Below are positions 15,854 through 22,692 of a stretch of DNA of 38,645 nucleotides, piece by piece (positions within the stretch are counted from its first letter, which is position 1; each line of letters starts with the position of its first letter). Origin of the DNA: Phycisphaerae bacterium (GTDB lineage: Bacteria; Planctomycetota; Phycisphaerae; Sedimentisphaerales; Anaerobacaceae); the NCBI GenBank assembly GCA_021736645.1, contig JAIPFM010000022.1:1-38645 (forward strand). The letters are read 5' to 3'. Under the pieces are notes generated by a model that saw nothing but the letters and a program-made list of their open reading frames with translations, searched no databases and was not told the origin of the DNA. A program made the translations under genes and the position numbers.

Positions 15854-17260
15854 ATGACAGTAGGCAAAGTATTCTTGGTAGGAGCAGGCCCAGGGGATCT
15901 GGGATTGATCACGTTTAAGGGACATCAGATCCTTGGCAAGGCAGATGTCATTCTGTATGACCACCTCAGCCCCAGGGAATTGCTGCGACTTGCCAAGCCT
16001 GATGCAGAACTGATCTCTGTGGGAAAATTCGCAAGTCAACACACGCTGCCCCAGGAAGGCATCAATGACTTACTCGTGGAGAAAGCCAAACAAGGTCACA
16101 TGGTGTGCCGTTTAAAAGGCGGAGACTGCTACATGTTCGGACGCGGGGGCGAAGAAGCCCTGGCCTGCGTGGAAGCGGGCATAGAATTTGAAGTGGTCCC
16201 GGGCATCACCAGTGCCCTGGCAGCCCCCTGCTATGCAGGCATCCCGCCGACCCACAGAGACTGCACGCCGGACATCGCCTTTGTCACGGGACATCGAAAG
16301 GCCCCGACGACAACGGAGGCCGATGACGATTGGAACATAGACATCCCCAAGGCCGGTACCATCGTGTTTTTTATGTCCGTGGGCAACATTGCGAGAATCA
16401 TTCGATCGCTCATCCAGCAGGGCTGGGCCGATGATACGCCCATTGCCGCCATTGAACACGGCACCTGCTATGACCAGCGCGTGATTGTCGGCAAACTCAA
16501 TGACTTCCTGGCCAGAGCCGAACAGGCTAAACTCAGAAAACCCGCCCTGTTTATTGTGGGCGAGGTGGTGAGCCTGCACGATCAACTCGACTGGTTTGGC
16601 AAGAAGAAGAACGTCCTGGTCCTGGGCAACCATCCGGATCGCTATGCCCGCCTGGGCAATGTGGTGCATCGTCGCATCATTGACTGCGTGGGCCTTGAAG
16701 ACACAACCCGCATCGATGCCATGCTGGACCGCATGCCGGACAATGACTGGATTGTGTTTACCAGCGTGAACGCCGCCAAGTTTCTGTTTGATCGGGTCTT
16801 TGCCCAGGGCAAAGACGCACGCATCCTGGGCACCGTGAAGATTGCGGCCATCGGCAAGAGCACGGCTGCTCGACTCAGAGAATACGGACTCCAGGCAGAT
16901 CTCATCCCGGACAATGAATCCAGTACAGGCTTGCTCGAAGCCTTCAGCAAGCTGGATATCCGTGGAAAACGCATCCTCCTGCCCAGAGCAGAGATTGCCT
17001 CAGAAGAATTACCCCGCGGGCTTGACGTCATGGGCGCAATTATTGAAACCCTCGTGGTGTACAAGACCGTGGATATGGAGCCTGACGAAGTCGACTTTGA
17101 CTACATCGACCAGATCCTGTTCACCAGCGGCTCAACCGTCAGGGCCTTCGTCAAATACTTCGGCCAGGTCCCGGATCATGTCAAGGTCCTTTGCCTGGGT
17201 CAACCCACATTGAACACTGCCAAAGCACACGGCATCCAGGGAGACATCATACCATCATGA
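15854..17260 (+). CDS. cobA/hemD: Fused uroporphyrinogen-III C-methyltransferase and uroporphyrinogen-III synthase
   Basis: A 468-residue two-domain protein. Residues 1-240 are a SUMT: VGAGPGDLGLITFKG at the N-terminus, VLYD-like segment, GGDCYMFGRGGEE and PGITSALAAP, which methylates uroporphyrinogen III to precorrin-2. Residues about 250-468 are a HemD domain that closes hydroxymethylbilane to uroporphyrinogen III, with Val-Phe-Thr-Ser-Val-Asn, Ala-Ile-Gly and a late Phe-Thr-Ser-Gly-Ser segment. The fusion directs flux toward siroheme, as expected when heme is made through siroheme. The stop overlaps the hemL start (ATGA). The separate precorrin-2 dehydrogenase/ferrochelatase needed next is not in the window. 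Confidence 0.95.
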   Translation: MTVGKVFLVGAGPGDLGLITFKGHQILGKADVILYDHLSPRELLRLAKPDAELISVGKFASQHTLPQEGINDLLVEKAKQGHMVCRLKGGDCYMFGRGGEEALACVEAGIEFEVVPGITSALAAPCYAGIPPTHRDCTPDIAFVTGHRKAPTTTEADDDWNIDIPKAGTIVFFMSVGNIARIIRSLIQQGWADDTPIAAIEHGTCYDQRVIVGKLNDFLARAEQAKLRKPALFIVGEVVSLHDQLDWFGKKKNVLVLGNHPDRYARLGNVVHRRIIDCVGLEDTTRIDAMLDRMPDNDWIVFTSVNAAKFLFDRVFAQGKDARILGTVKIAAIGKSTAARLREYGLQADLIPDNESSTGLLEAFSKLDIRGKRILLPRAEIASEELPRGLDVMGAIIETLVVYKTVDMEPDEVDFDYIDQILFTSGSTVRAFVKYFGQVPDHVKVLCLGQPTLNTAKAHGIQGDIIPS

Positions 17261-18537
17261 CACGTCCTCAGAAAAACAATACCAGGCTGTTCAAGCAAGC
17301 TGAAAAATATATCCCGGGCGGCGTGAACTCACCCGTGCGTGCCTTCAAATCCGTGGGTGCCAGACCCATCTTCATTGACAGGGCCAAAGGCGCACATCTC
17401 TGGGACGCAGACGGGAATCAATACATCGACTTTTGCCTGTCCTGGGGTCCCATGATCCTGGGCCATGCACACAAAGACGTGCTCGACCCTGTCAAAAAAG
17501 TCATGGCCAAGGGGACCAGCTACGGCATCCCCACAGCCCTGGAAACGGAACTGGCCAGGCGCATCTGCCAGGCCATCAAATCGGTGGACAAGGTGCGGCT
17601 GGTGAGCTCCGGTACGGAAGCCGTGATGACAGCCATTCGTCTGGCCAGAGGATTTACAGGTCGTGACAAGATCATCAAATTCGTGGGCTGCTATCACGGT
17701 CACGTGGATCACATGCTCGTGCAGGCAGGCTCCGGTGCCCTGACCCTGGGTGCCCCGAGCAGTCCGGGCGTGCCCAAAGACTTTGCCAAGCACACGATTC
17801 TCGTGCCCTACAACGATGCCGAGGCCGTGACCAAGGCCTTTGACAAGCATCAGGACAAGATTGCCGCCGTGATCGTGGAACCCGTGGCCGGCAACATGGG
17901 CGTGATTGTCCCGGACCGGGCATTTCTCAAGACACTGCGCACGCAATGCACAAAGAACAAAAGTCTGCTCATTTTTGATGAAGTGATTACAGGGTTTCGT
18001 TTGGGCTACGGCGGCGTTCAAAAGGGCTTTGGCATTGACGCCGACCTCACCTGCCTGGGCAAGATCATCGGAGGCGGCTTTCCGATCGGTGCCTGCGGCG
18101 GTAAAGCAGCCATCATGGACCATCTTGCACCCACGGGTCAGGTCTATCAGGCCGGCACACTGTCCGGCAACCCCGTGTGTGTGGCTGCAGGCATTGCCAC
18201 ACTGGATCTCCTGAAGCAACTCAATCCGTACAGGCAACTGGCTGCGACCACAGCCCAGTTCTGCCAGGCCATGTCAAACGCCCTCAACGAGGTGGGGCTC
18301 TGCCATACCATCAACCAGATGGGTTCCATGTTTACTGTGTTTTTCGGCACAGGACCGGTCCGTGACTACACCACAGCCACCACCTCAGACACAGCCGCCT
18401 ATGCCGCTTTCTTCAAGCACATGCTGGATCATGGCGTGTATCTGCCCCCCTCTCAATACGAAGCATGGTTCCTGTCGTGTGCGCACAGTGCCAGGGACTT
18501 GAACCACACCATCCAGGCCATCAGGCAGTGGCCGTAA
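17257..18537 (+). CDS. hemL: Glutamate-1-semialdehyde 2,1-aminomutase
   Basis: A 426-residue PLP enzyme that converts glutamate-1-semialdehyde, the HemA product, to 5-aminolevulinate. The ATG at 17257 overlaps the cobA-hemD stop and gives the standard N-terminus with YIPGGVNSPVRAF. An upstream in-frame extension lies inside the previous gene and is unlikely. Family motifs include SSGTEAVMTAIRLAR, CYHGHVD, FDEVITGFR and the PLP lysine in CLGKIIGGGFP. Length is normal. The next gene, a degenerate kinase, follows after 60 bases. Confidence 0.96.
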   Translation: MTRPQKNNTRLFKQAEKYIPGGVNSPVRAFKSVGARPIFIDRAKGAHLWDADGNQYIDFCLSWGPMILGHAHKDVLDPVKKVMAKGTSYGIPTALETELARRICQAIKSVDKVRLVSSGTEAVMTAIRLARGFTGRDKIIKFVGCYHGHVDHMLVQAGSGALTLGAPSSPGVPKDFAKHTILVPYNDAEAVTKAFDKHQDKIAAVIVEPVAGNMGVIVPDRAFLKTLRTQCTKNKSLLIFDEVITGFRLGYGGVQKGFGIDADLTCLGKIIGGGFPIGACGGKAAIMDHLAPTGQVYQAGTLSGNPVCVAAGIATLDLLKQLNPYRQLAATTAQFCQAMSNALNEVGLCHTINQMGSMFTVFFGTGPVRDYTTATTSDTAAYAAFFKHMLDHGVYLPPSQYEAWFLSCAHSARDLNHTIQAIRQWP

Positions 18538-18597
18538 TCGAGAGGCCCTGTTCTATGAGAAAGGGAGACGACCTGAGCCGAAAGGACATGCTTTACC

Positions 18598-20064
18598 ATG
18601 TTCACTGATCTGCACATGAAATATGTCTTTTTTTTGTATGGCCTGTCCTTCTTCATGCTGGGCTTTGCCATTCTCATCTATCCCAAACAGAACAGCGCCT
18701 TCTCCCTGGCGCGGCACCTCAATTTGATTGCAGGATTCGGTTTGATTCACGGTGCCAATGAATGGCTGGATTTATTGATTCTGATGCATCGCCCGGCATC
18801 GACTTTTGTATTGGAGCTGCTTCAAGCGGTCACGCTGCCCGTCTCATTTATCTTCCTGCTTCTATTTGGCGTTCAGAAAATCGAGGCGTCCCCCAGACAG
18901 CCCTCGTGGCTCAGATCCTGCCCCTGGGGCCTGCTGGCCCTCTGGACCATTGTGGTGTTGTTCAGTAGCGACCGGTTGCAATCGGGTGACATTGCGGCCA
19001 GATATCTGCTCGGTTTTCCCGGGACGGTGTTGACGTCCATCGCCCTGTACCGGCATCTCGCGGCCTTGAGAGAGACCGGGTTGAACGCCGTCATCAAACA
19101 CCTCAAGTTCATGATTGTTGTCTTTTCCATCTATGGTCTATTGGCCGGTTTCATTGTCAAAGCCTCCCCCTTCTTTCCAGCCAACCTGCTGAACTATGAT
19201 TGGGTCATTGGCACGTTTGGCATCCCTGTTCAGGTCTTTCGCGCCCTGTGCGCGGCCTGCCTGGCATACAGTACACTGCGTGTCCTAAGCGTATTCCATT
19301 GGGAGACACAGCAGCAGGTCCGTGGTGCGGAATCTGAAATCGCGAACTACCGAAGTGAATTATCCCGCACACGGAGACTTACAGAATTGGGCATGATGAG
19401 CAAGATCCTGGCAGACAAACTCAGAAAACCGCTCAGCGTGTCTCAGGTCTTGCTTCAGCGTCTGGCGATGGAGGATGACAAACCCAAAGGCAGGAGTGAC
19501 ACCGTGGAACAGTGCCTTGGACAGCTCAAAGAGGCGGTGTCAGTGGTCAAACGCTTCTGTGATCATGTTGACATGCCGGCCATGGCGCAAAACGCCGCCA
19601 TAGATCTTCAGGATGTTTTGAGCCGTATCATTGCAGCCTTCAAAGAACGCGCAGAAGCTGCCGATTTGACGATCTCTCTGGATACGTGTCCATCACAGGC
19701 CCGTCTGATGATAGCGCACAAAGAACTGCAGTATATTGTGTCCACACTCATAGAACACATCCTGGACCGGGCCAACCGGGACACGGCTCAAACACTCAGG
19801 ATTCAATGCCAACAAGACACCGATCAGTTTCTTATCCAATTCAAGGACACCTGCAGAGGTCTTTCCGCGGAAGACATCGAACATGCATTTGTCCCCTTTG
19901 CCCTGAACACGTCTCGCGCCGGCCATAACGACATTGGCCTGGCTGTGGTCAAACAGATCGTTCAGGAAAACGAGGGATCAATTTCAGTTAACAGTCAAGA
20001 GGGCAAAGGCACGACATTCTGCCTGCGACTACCCACTTACACAGACCAAGAGGTGACACCATGA
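18598..20064 (+). CDS. Membrane-bound degenerate histidine kinase-like protein (pseudokinase)
   Basis: A 488-residue protein. The N-terminus (1-230) has seven or so membrane segments with Arg-His-Leu and His-Gly-Ala-Asn-Glu-Trp-Leu-Asp, a sensor module I associate with membrane-bound kinases and diguanylate cyclases. A coiled linker (235-262) and kinase-like domains follow, but the catalytic residues are lost: the phosphoacceptor His is Asp273 (LADKLRKPL for xAHExRNPL), the N-box Asn appears to be His, G1 reads DTCRG for DTGxG and G2 reads HNDIGL for GTGLGL. Overall fold markers such as LAVVKQIV persist. Its ATGA overlap with hemC shows tight coupling. A non-catalytic sensor or scaffold is inferred; phosphatase or ATP-independent signalling cannot be excluded. 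Confidence 0.85.
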   Translation: MFTDLHMKYVFFLYGLSFFMLGFAILIYPKQNSAFSLARHLNLIAGFGLIHGANEWLDLLILMHRPASTFVLELLQAVTLPVSFIFLLLFGVQKIEASPRQPSWLRSCPWGLLALWTIVVLFSSDRLQSGDIAARYLLGFPGTVLTSIALYRHLAALRETGLNAVIKHLKFMIVVFSIYGLLAGFIVKASPFFPANLLNYDWVIGTFGIPVQVFRALCAACLAYSTLRVLSVFHWETQQQVRGAESEIANYRSELSRTRRLTELGMMSKILADKLRKPLSVSQVLLQRLAMEDDKPKGRSDTVEQCLGQLKEAVSVVKRFCDHVDMPAMAQNAAIDLQDVLSRIIAAFKERAEAADLTISLDTCPSQARLMIAHKELQYIVSTLIEHILDRANRDTAQTLRIQCQQDTDQFLIQFKDTCRGLSAEDIEHAFVPFALNTSRAGHNDIGLAVVKQIVQENEGSISVNSQEGKGTTFCLRLPTYTDQEVTP

Positions 20065-20996
20065 AACCCATTAGAATTGCCAGCCGTCCCAGCAAACTCG
20101 CATTAGCACAAACCCACATGACCAGAGACGCCCTGTTGGCGCTCTGTCCGGACGCGGACATCTCGGTAGTCCCCATCTCCACCACAGGCGACAGGGACAA
20201 GTCAGAGTTTCTCTACAAATCACAAAGCCAGGGCCTGTTCACCTCTGAAGTGGAAGCTGCCCTGCTGGACGGCAGAGCCGACATGGCAGTCCACAGTCTC
20301 AAGGATCTGCCCACGCAAGGGCCCGAGGCCTTGATCGTCGCAGCCATGCCCAAACGGGAATCTCCACATGATGTACTCATCACTGCGCACAGGGTCTCTG
20401 ACATCCAGGGACTCCCGTCCGGCGCCTCCATAGGCACCTCCAGTCTCAGACGCATCGCACAGATCAAGCAGGCCCGTCCGGATCTCCACTGTGTCCCACT
20501 CAGAGGCAACGTGGAAACCCGTCTGGCCAAGGTGGCAAGCGGCCAGGTCGATGCTGCGGTCATGGCCAATGCAGGACTGAACCGCCTGGGACTGTCCGAT
20601 CATATTGCAGCCGTCCTCCCCCTCAGTGATTTCCTGCCCGCACCGGGCCAGGGCGCCCTGGCCATACAGGCTCGCAAGGACCTGCCCGATCTGGTGGCCC
20701 TGATTGCCAGACTGGACGACCCTGACACACGACTCTGCGTGGAAACAGAGCGACTCATCCTGGCAGCCATGCACGGAGGATGCAGCATCCCCCTCGGGGT
20801 CTACGCCTCTGTTGAAAATGGCCATATCACCGTCCAGGCCATGATCGGCGATCCCCAGGGCCAGACCAACATCCAGCGCACCCAAACCGTGCCCCTGGAC
20901 CAGGCCTTTGAATGCGCGCAAGCCATGGCCAAAGACCTGCTTAATGCAGGTGGGCGAGAAATCCTCGAGACCATCCGAGCAGATAAAGACAAATAA
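20061..20996 (+). CDS. hemC: Hydroxymethylbilane synthase (porphobilinogen deaminase)
   Basis: A 311-residue enzyme that joins four porphobilinogen units to hydroxymethylbilane, the HemD substrate. The sequence shows IASRPSKLALAQ at the N-terminus, HSLKDLPT, GTSSLRR, the LRGNVETRL loop and HGGCSIPLG with the cysteine that carries the dipyrromethane cofactor near residue 241. The start ATG overlaps the stop of the degenerate kinase gene (ATGA). It ends the heme operon; no hemB, which would supply porphobilinogen, is in the window. Confidence 0.97.
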   Translation: MKPIRIASRPSKLALAQTHMTRDALLALCPDADISVVPISTTGDRDKSEFLYKSQSQGLFTSEVEAALLDGRADMAVHSLKDLPTQGPEALIVAAMPKRESPHDVLITAHRVSDIQGLPSGASIGTSSLRRIAQIKQARPDLHCVPLRGNVETRLAKVASGQVDAAVMANAGLNRLGLSDHIAAVLPLSDFLPAPGQGALAIQARKDLPDLVALIARLDDPDTRLCVETERLILAAMHGGCSIPLGVYASVENGHITVQAMIGDPQGQTNIQRTQTVPLDQAFECAQAMAKDLLNAGGREILETIRADKDK

Positions 20997-21038
20997 TTTT
21001 TATTCTCCGCACAAAAGCTCCCTAAACACCCTAGACAA

Positions 21039-21070
21039 CCAGGGCATTCTTATGTATAAGAATGTTCTGG
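21039..21070. promoter_or_regulatory. Long hairpin/palindrome downstream of hemC and upstream of a sigma-54 promoter
   Basis: CATTCTTAT and ATAAGAATG (21045-21064) form a perfect 9-base inverted repeat around GT, extended outward by two G-T wobbles and CCAG/CTGG (21039-21070). It lies 43 bases after the hemC stop but lacks a strong T tract, so it is a weak terminator candidate. It is also about 145 bases before the -24 element of the hexaheme gene, within range for an enhancer-type site. Confidence 0.45.
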
Positions 21071-21214
21071 CCCGATTTTACCACATCCAAGAATGATCAC
21101 AACTTCGCCAGGTGAGGCAGGAGCCGTATATTGACAAGATAGCATTTTGTAACCTTATTTTCTAAAGGAGGTTGCAAAAATCCCCGAGCTAGATATCAGA
21201 GATTATTGCATAGG

Positions 21215-21230
21215 TGGCACGCTTCTTGCT
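21215..21230 (+). promoter_or_regulatory. Sigma-54 promoter of the hexaheme cytochrome gene
   Basis: TGGCAC (21215-21220), five bases, then TTGCT (21226-21230) match the sigma-54 consensus with exact spacing of the GG and GC elements. The predicted start is near 21241, about 258 bases before the ATG. The same architecture precedes the decaheme gene on the other strand. Confidence 0.82.
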
Positions 21231-21498
21231 TAGTAAATGCAGACTTGGTGTAAAAATACATTCATAAACTGGAAAATTTGTTCTATCTGCTCCTTGGTGA
21301 GGGAGGCCCATGAGTGGATAAAGTCTATTTGTGGTGATTGAACTTGGAAAGGAGGTCGTGCCCCCAAAAGAAGATGACTGGCAGGCTTCGGCTGGGCATG
21401 TTGGTCAATGTCATACACCAGCCAACGAAAACAAATTTGTGCACAGATTTGTTGTTGAAGACAACTGAAGAAAGAAACGACATTTTGAGGAGTAAACA
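21231..21498 (+). other. Unusually long leader of the hexaheme cytochrome gene
   Basis: Between the sigma-54 promoter and the GAGGAG ribosome site at about 21487 lie some 250 bases. They include several small inverted repeats (for example GTTGG/CCAAC around 21404-21425) and a possible 45-codon frame. I do not recognise a known riboswitch. An opposing minus-strand frame of 92 codons also crosses it, but it starts inside the cytochrome start region and shows no ribosome site. Confidence 0.4.
21331..21468 (+). CDS. Possible small leader ORF (45 codons)
   Basis: A plus-strand frame opens at GTG 21331 or 21334 (another GTG at 21358) and ends at TGA 21468. The encoded peptide is acidic and hydrophilic, with a single cysteine in Gly-Gln-Cys-His and an ending rich in Val, Glu and Asp, which looks more protein-like than random AT-rich sequence. 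There is no ATG; GGAGG at 21351-21355 is too close to the GTG at 21358. It could be a leader peptide, the tail of a decayed gene, or chance. Confidence 0.2.
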   Translation: MVIELGKEVVPPKEDDWQASAGHVGQCHTPANENKFVHRFVVEDN

Positions 21499-22440
21499 AT
21501 GCAAACAAGAAAAAAACTCATGGCCGTCGCGATAAGCCTTGTTGTCCTGGTCGCGGGCACGTCAGTGTTCGCTCAGGAAGCATCGTGCGCGGACTGCCAC
21601 AATGACACCACACTCATCACCGGCAAGGCCACAGCCTTTGCCGGGTCCATGCATGCCACTGGTACAGCCTACGGCCGCGGCACCAGTGCCGGTTGTGCTG
21701 GCTGTCACTCAGGCGGCGGATTCAGCGATATGGTCGCTGCAGGCCTCACGCCTGACACCGTCGAAGCAGGCGATCCTACGCCCACACGCCAGGACTGTCG
21801 TGCCTGTCACCAGGTGCACACCACCTACACCGGCGCAGACTGGGCCTTGGAAACCACAGCACCCGTGATGCTCTATGCGCTGGCCGACGCCGGTAGTGAC
21901 GCCATCTATGATGGCGGCAAGGGCAACCTGTGCGTCAATTGTCACCAACCACGCAGAGCCATTGCTGCACCGGATGCTGAAGGCATGATCAATGTCAACA
22001 GCTCACACTGGGGACCCCACCACGGACCGCAGAGCGCCATGCTGCTCGGTATGGGTGGCGCCAGTGCTGAAGGCGAAATAAGTGGCCATGCCTTGATGGT
22101 AGAGGACACCTGCGTAGCCTGTCACCTTGGTGCAAACATGAACCATGATTTCGAGCCGACGACCGCTGCCTGTACCGAGTGTCACGACGGCGCCAAAAGC
22201 TTTGACATCGAAGGCGTGCAGACTGAAGTCGCCGCCATGATCGACGAAGTGGCTGAACTGCTCAAGGCCAAGGGTCTGCTGGATGAAGAGGGTGAGCCGG
22301 TTGTCGGTCTCTATCCTGCAGCAGAAGCGTCTGCTCTGTGGGACTACATCTTCATCTCTATTGAAGACGGTAGTCTCGGCGTCCACAACCCGGCCTACAC
22401 AAAGGCCCTGTTGGAAGCTGCAAAAGCTGCTCTGCAGTAG
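21499..22440 (+). CDS. Secreted hexaheme cytochrome c
   Basis: A 313-residue precursor with a clear signal peptide (residues 1-25, cleaved after VFA) and six CXXCH motifs: CADCH, CAGCH, CRACH, CVNCH, CVACH and CTECH. Extra histidines in the Ser-Ser-His-Trp-Gly-Pro-His-His-Gly-Pro segment are candidates for distal heme ligands. The C-terminal helix pair carries Gly-Val-His-Asn-Pro-Ala-Tyr, like the 12-heme protein of this window. ATG 21499 has GAGGAG about 7 bases upstream. It is a single-gene unit between a sigma-54 promoter and a strong terminator, suggesting high, conditional expression. Function: periplasmic or extracellular electron carrier; no catalytic heme site is obvious. Confidence 0.93.
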   Translation: MQTRKKLMAVAISLVVLVAGTSVFAQEASCADCHNDTTLITGKATAFAGSMHATGTAYGRGTSAGCAGCHSGGGFSDMVAAGLTPDTVEAGDPTPTRQDCRACHQVHTTYTGADWALETTAPVMLYALADAGSDAIYDGGKGNLCVNCHQPRRAIAAPDAEGMINVNSSHWGPHHGPQSAMLLGMGGASAEGEISGHALMVEDTCVACHLGANMNHDFEPTTAACTECHDGAKSFDIEGVQTEVAAMIDEVAELLKAKGLLDEEGEPVVGLYPAAEASALWDYIFISIEDGSLGVHNPAYTKALLEAAKAALQ

Positions 22441-22473
22441 ACTATAACGTAGTGATGTTCAATAAGTCCTGGA

Positions 22474-22508
22474 CTGGGACTGCCTGAAAAGGCAGTCCCA
22501 GTTTTTTT
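22474..22508 (+). terminator. Strong intrinsic terminator of the hexaheme cytochrome gene
   Basis: A perfect 12-base-pair stem (22474-22485 with 22490-22501) closes a GAAA tetraloop and is followed by seven T residues. This is the clearest terminator in the window and fits a highly expressed single-gene transcript. Confidence 0.93.
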
Positions 22509-22591
22509 ATGTCAAGAACTGAGATCACCCTTTGTCTGCTTGCGCGGTTTGGGTCGCTCCAAATAAACGGAACGCGCCAACCGACCTATCC

Positions 22592-22620
22592 TTGCACGGC
22601 CATGTGACCCACAGTATAAT
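22592..22620 (+). promoter_or_regulatory. Sigma-70 promoter for the PhoD-like gene
   Basis: TTGCAC (22592-22597), 17 bases, then a perfect TATAAT (22615-22620). The predicted start near 22627 leaves about 66 bases of leader. It contrasts with the sigma-54 promoter of the preceding gene, so the phosphatase is a separate unit. Confidence 0.65.
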
Positions 22621-22692
22621 GGGCATCCTGTTGACAAGCCAAGTGATGCTCGTGTCACACGTAACTCATTGTTTAAGAGTGGGATGTGCAAG

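Noticed and set aside
21230..21508. 92-codon minus-strand open frame crossing the hexaheme leader
   Set aside because: No ribosome site is visible, its start lies within the cytochrome start region and its end abuts the sigma-54 -12 box; part of the peptide looks plausible but the regulatory signals are better explained by the plus strand.
22622..22636. Possible third sigma-54 promoter upstream of the PhoD-like gene
   Set aside because: The -12 element reads TTGA instead of TTGC and the region already holds a good sigma-70 promoter with perfect TATAAT.
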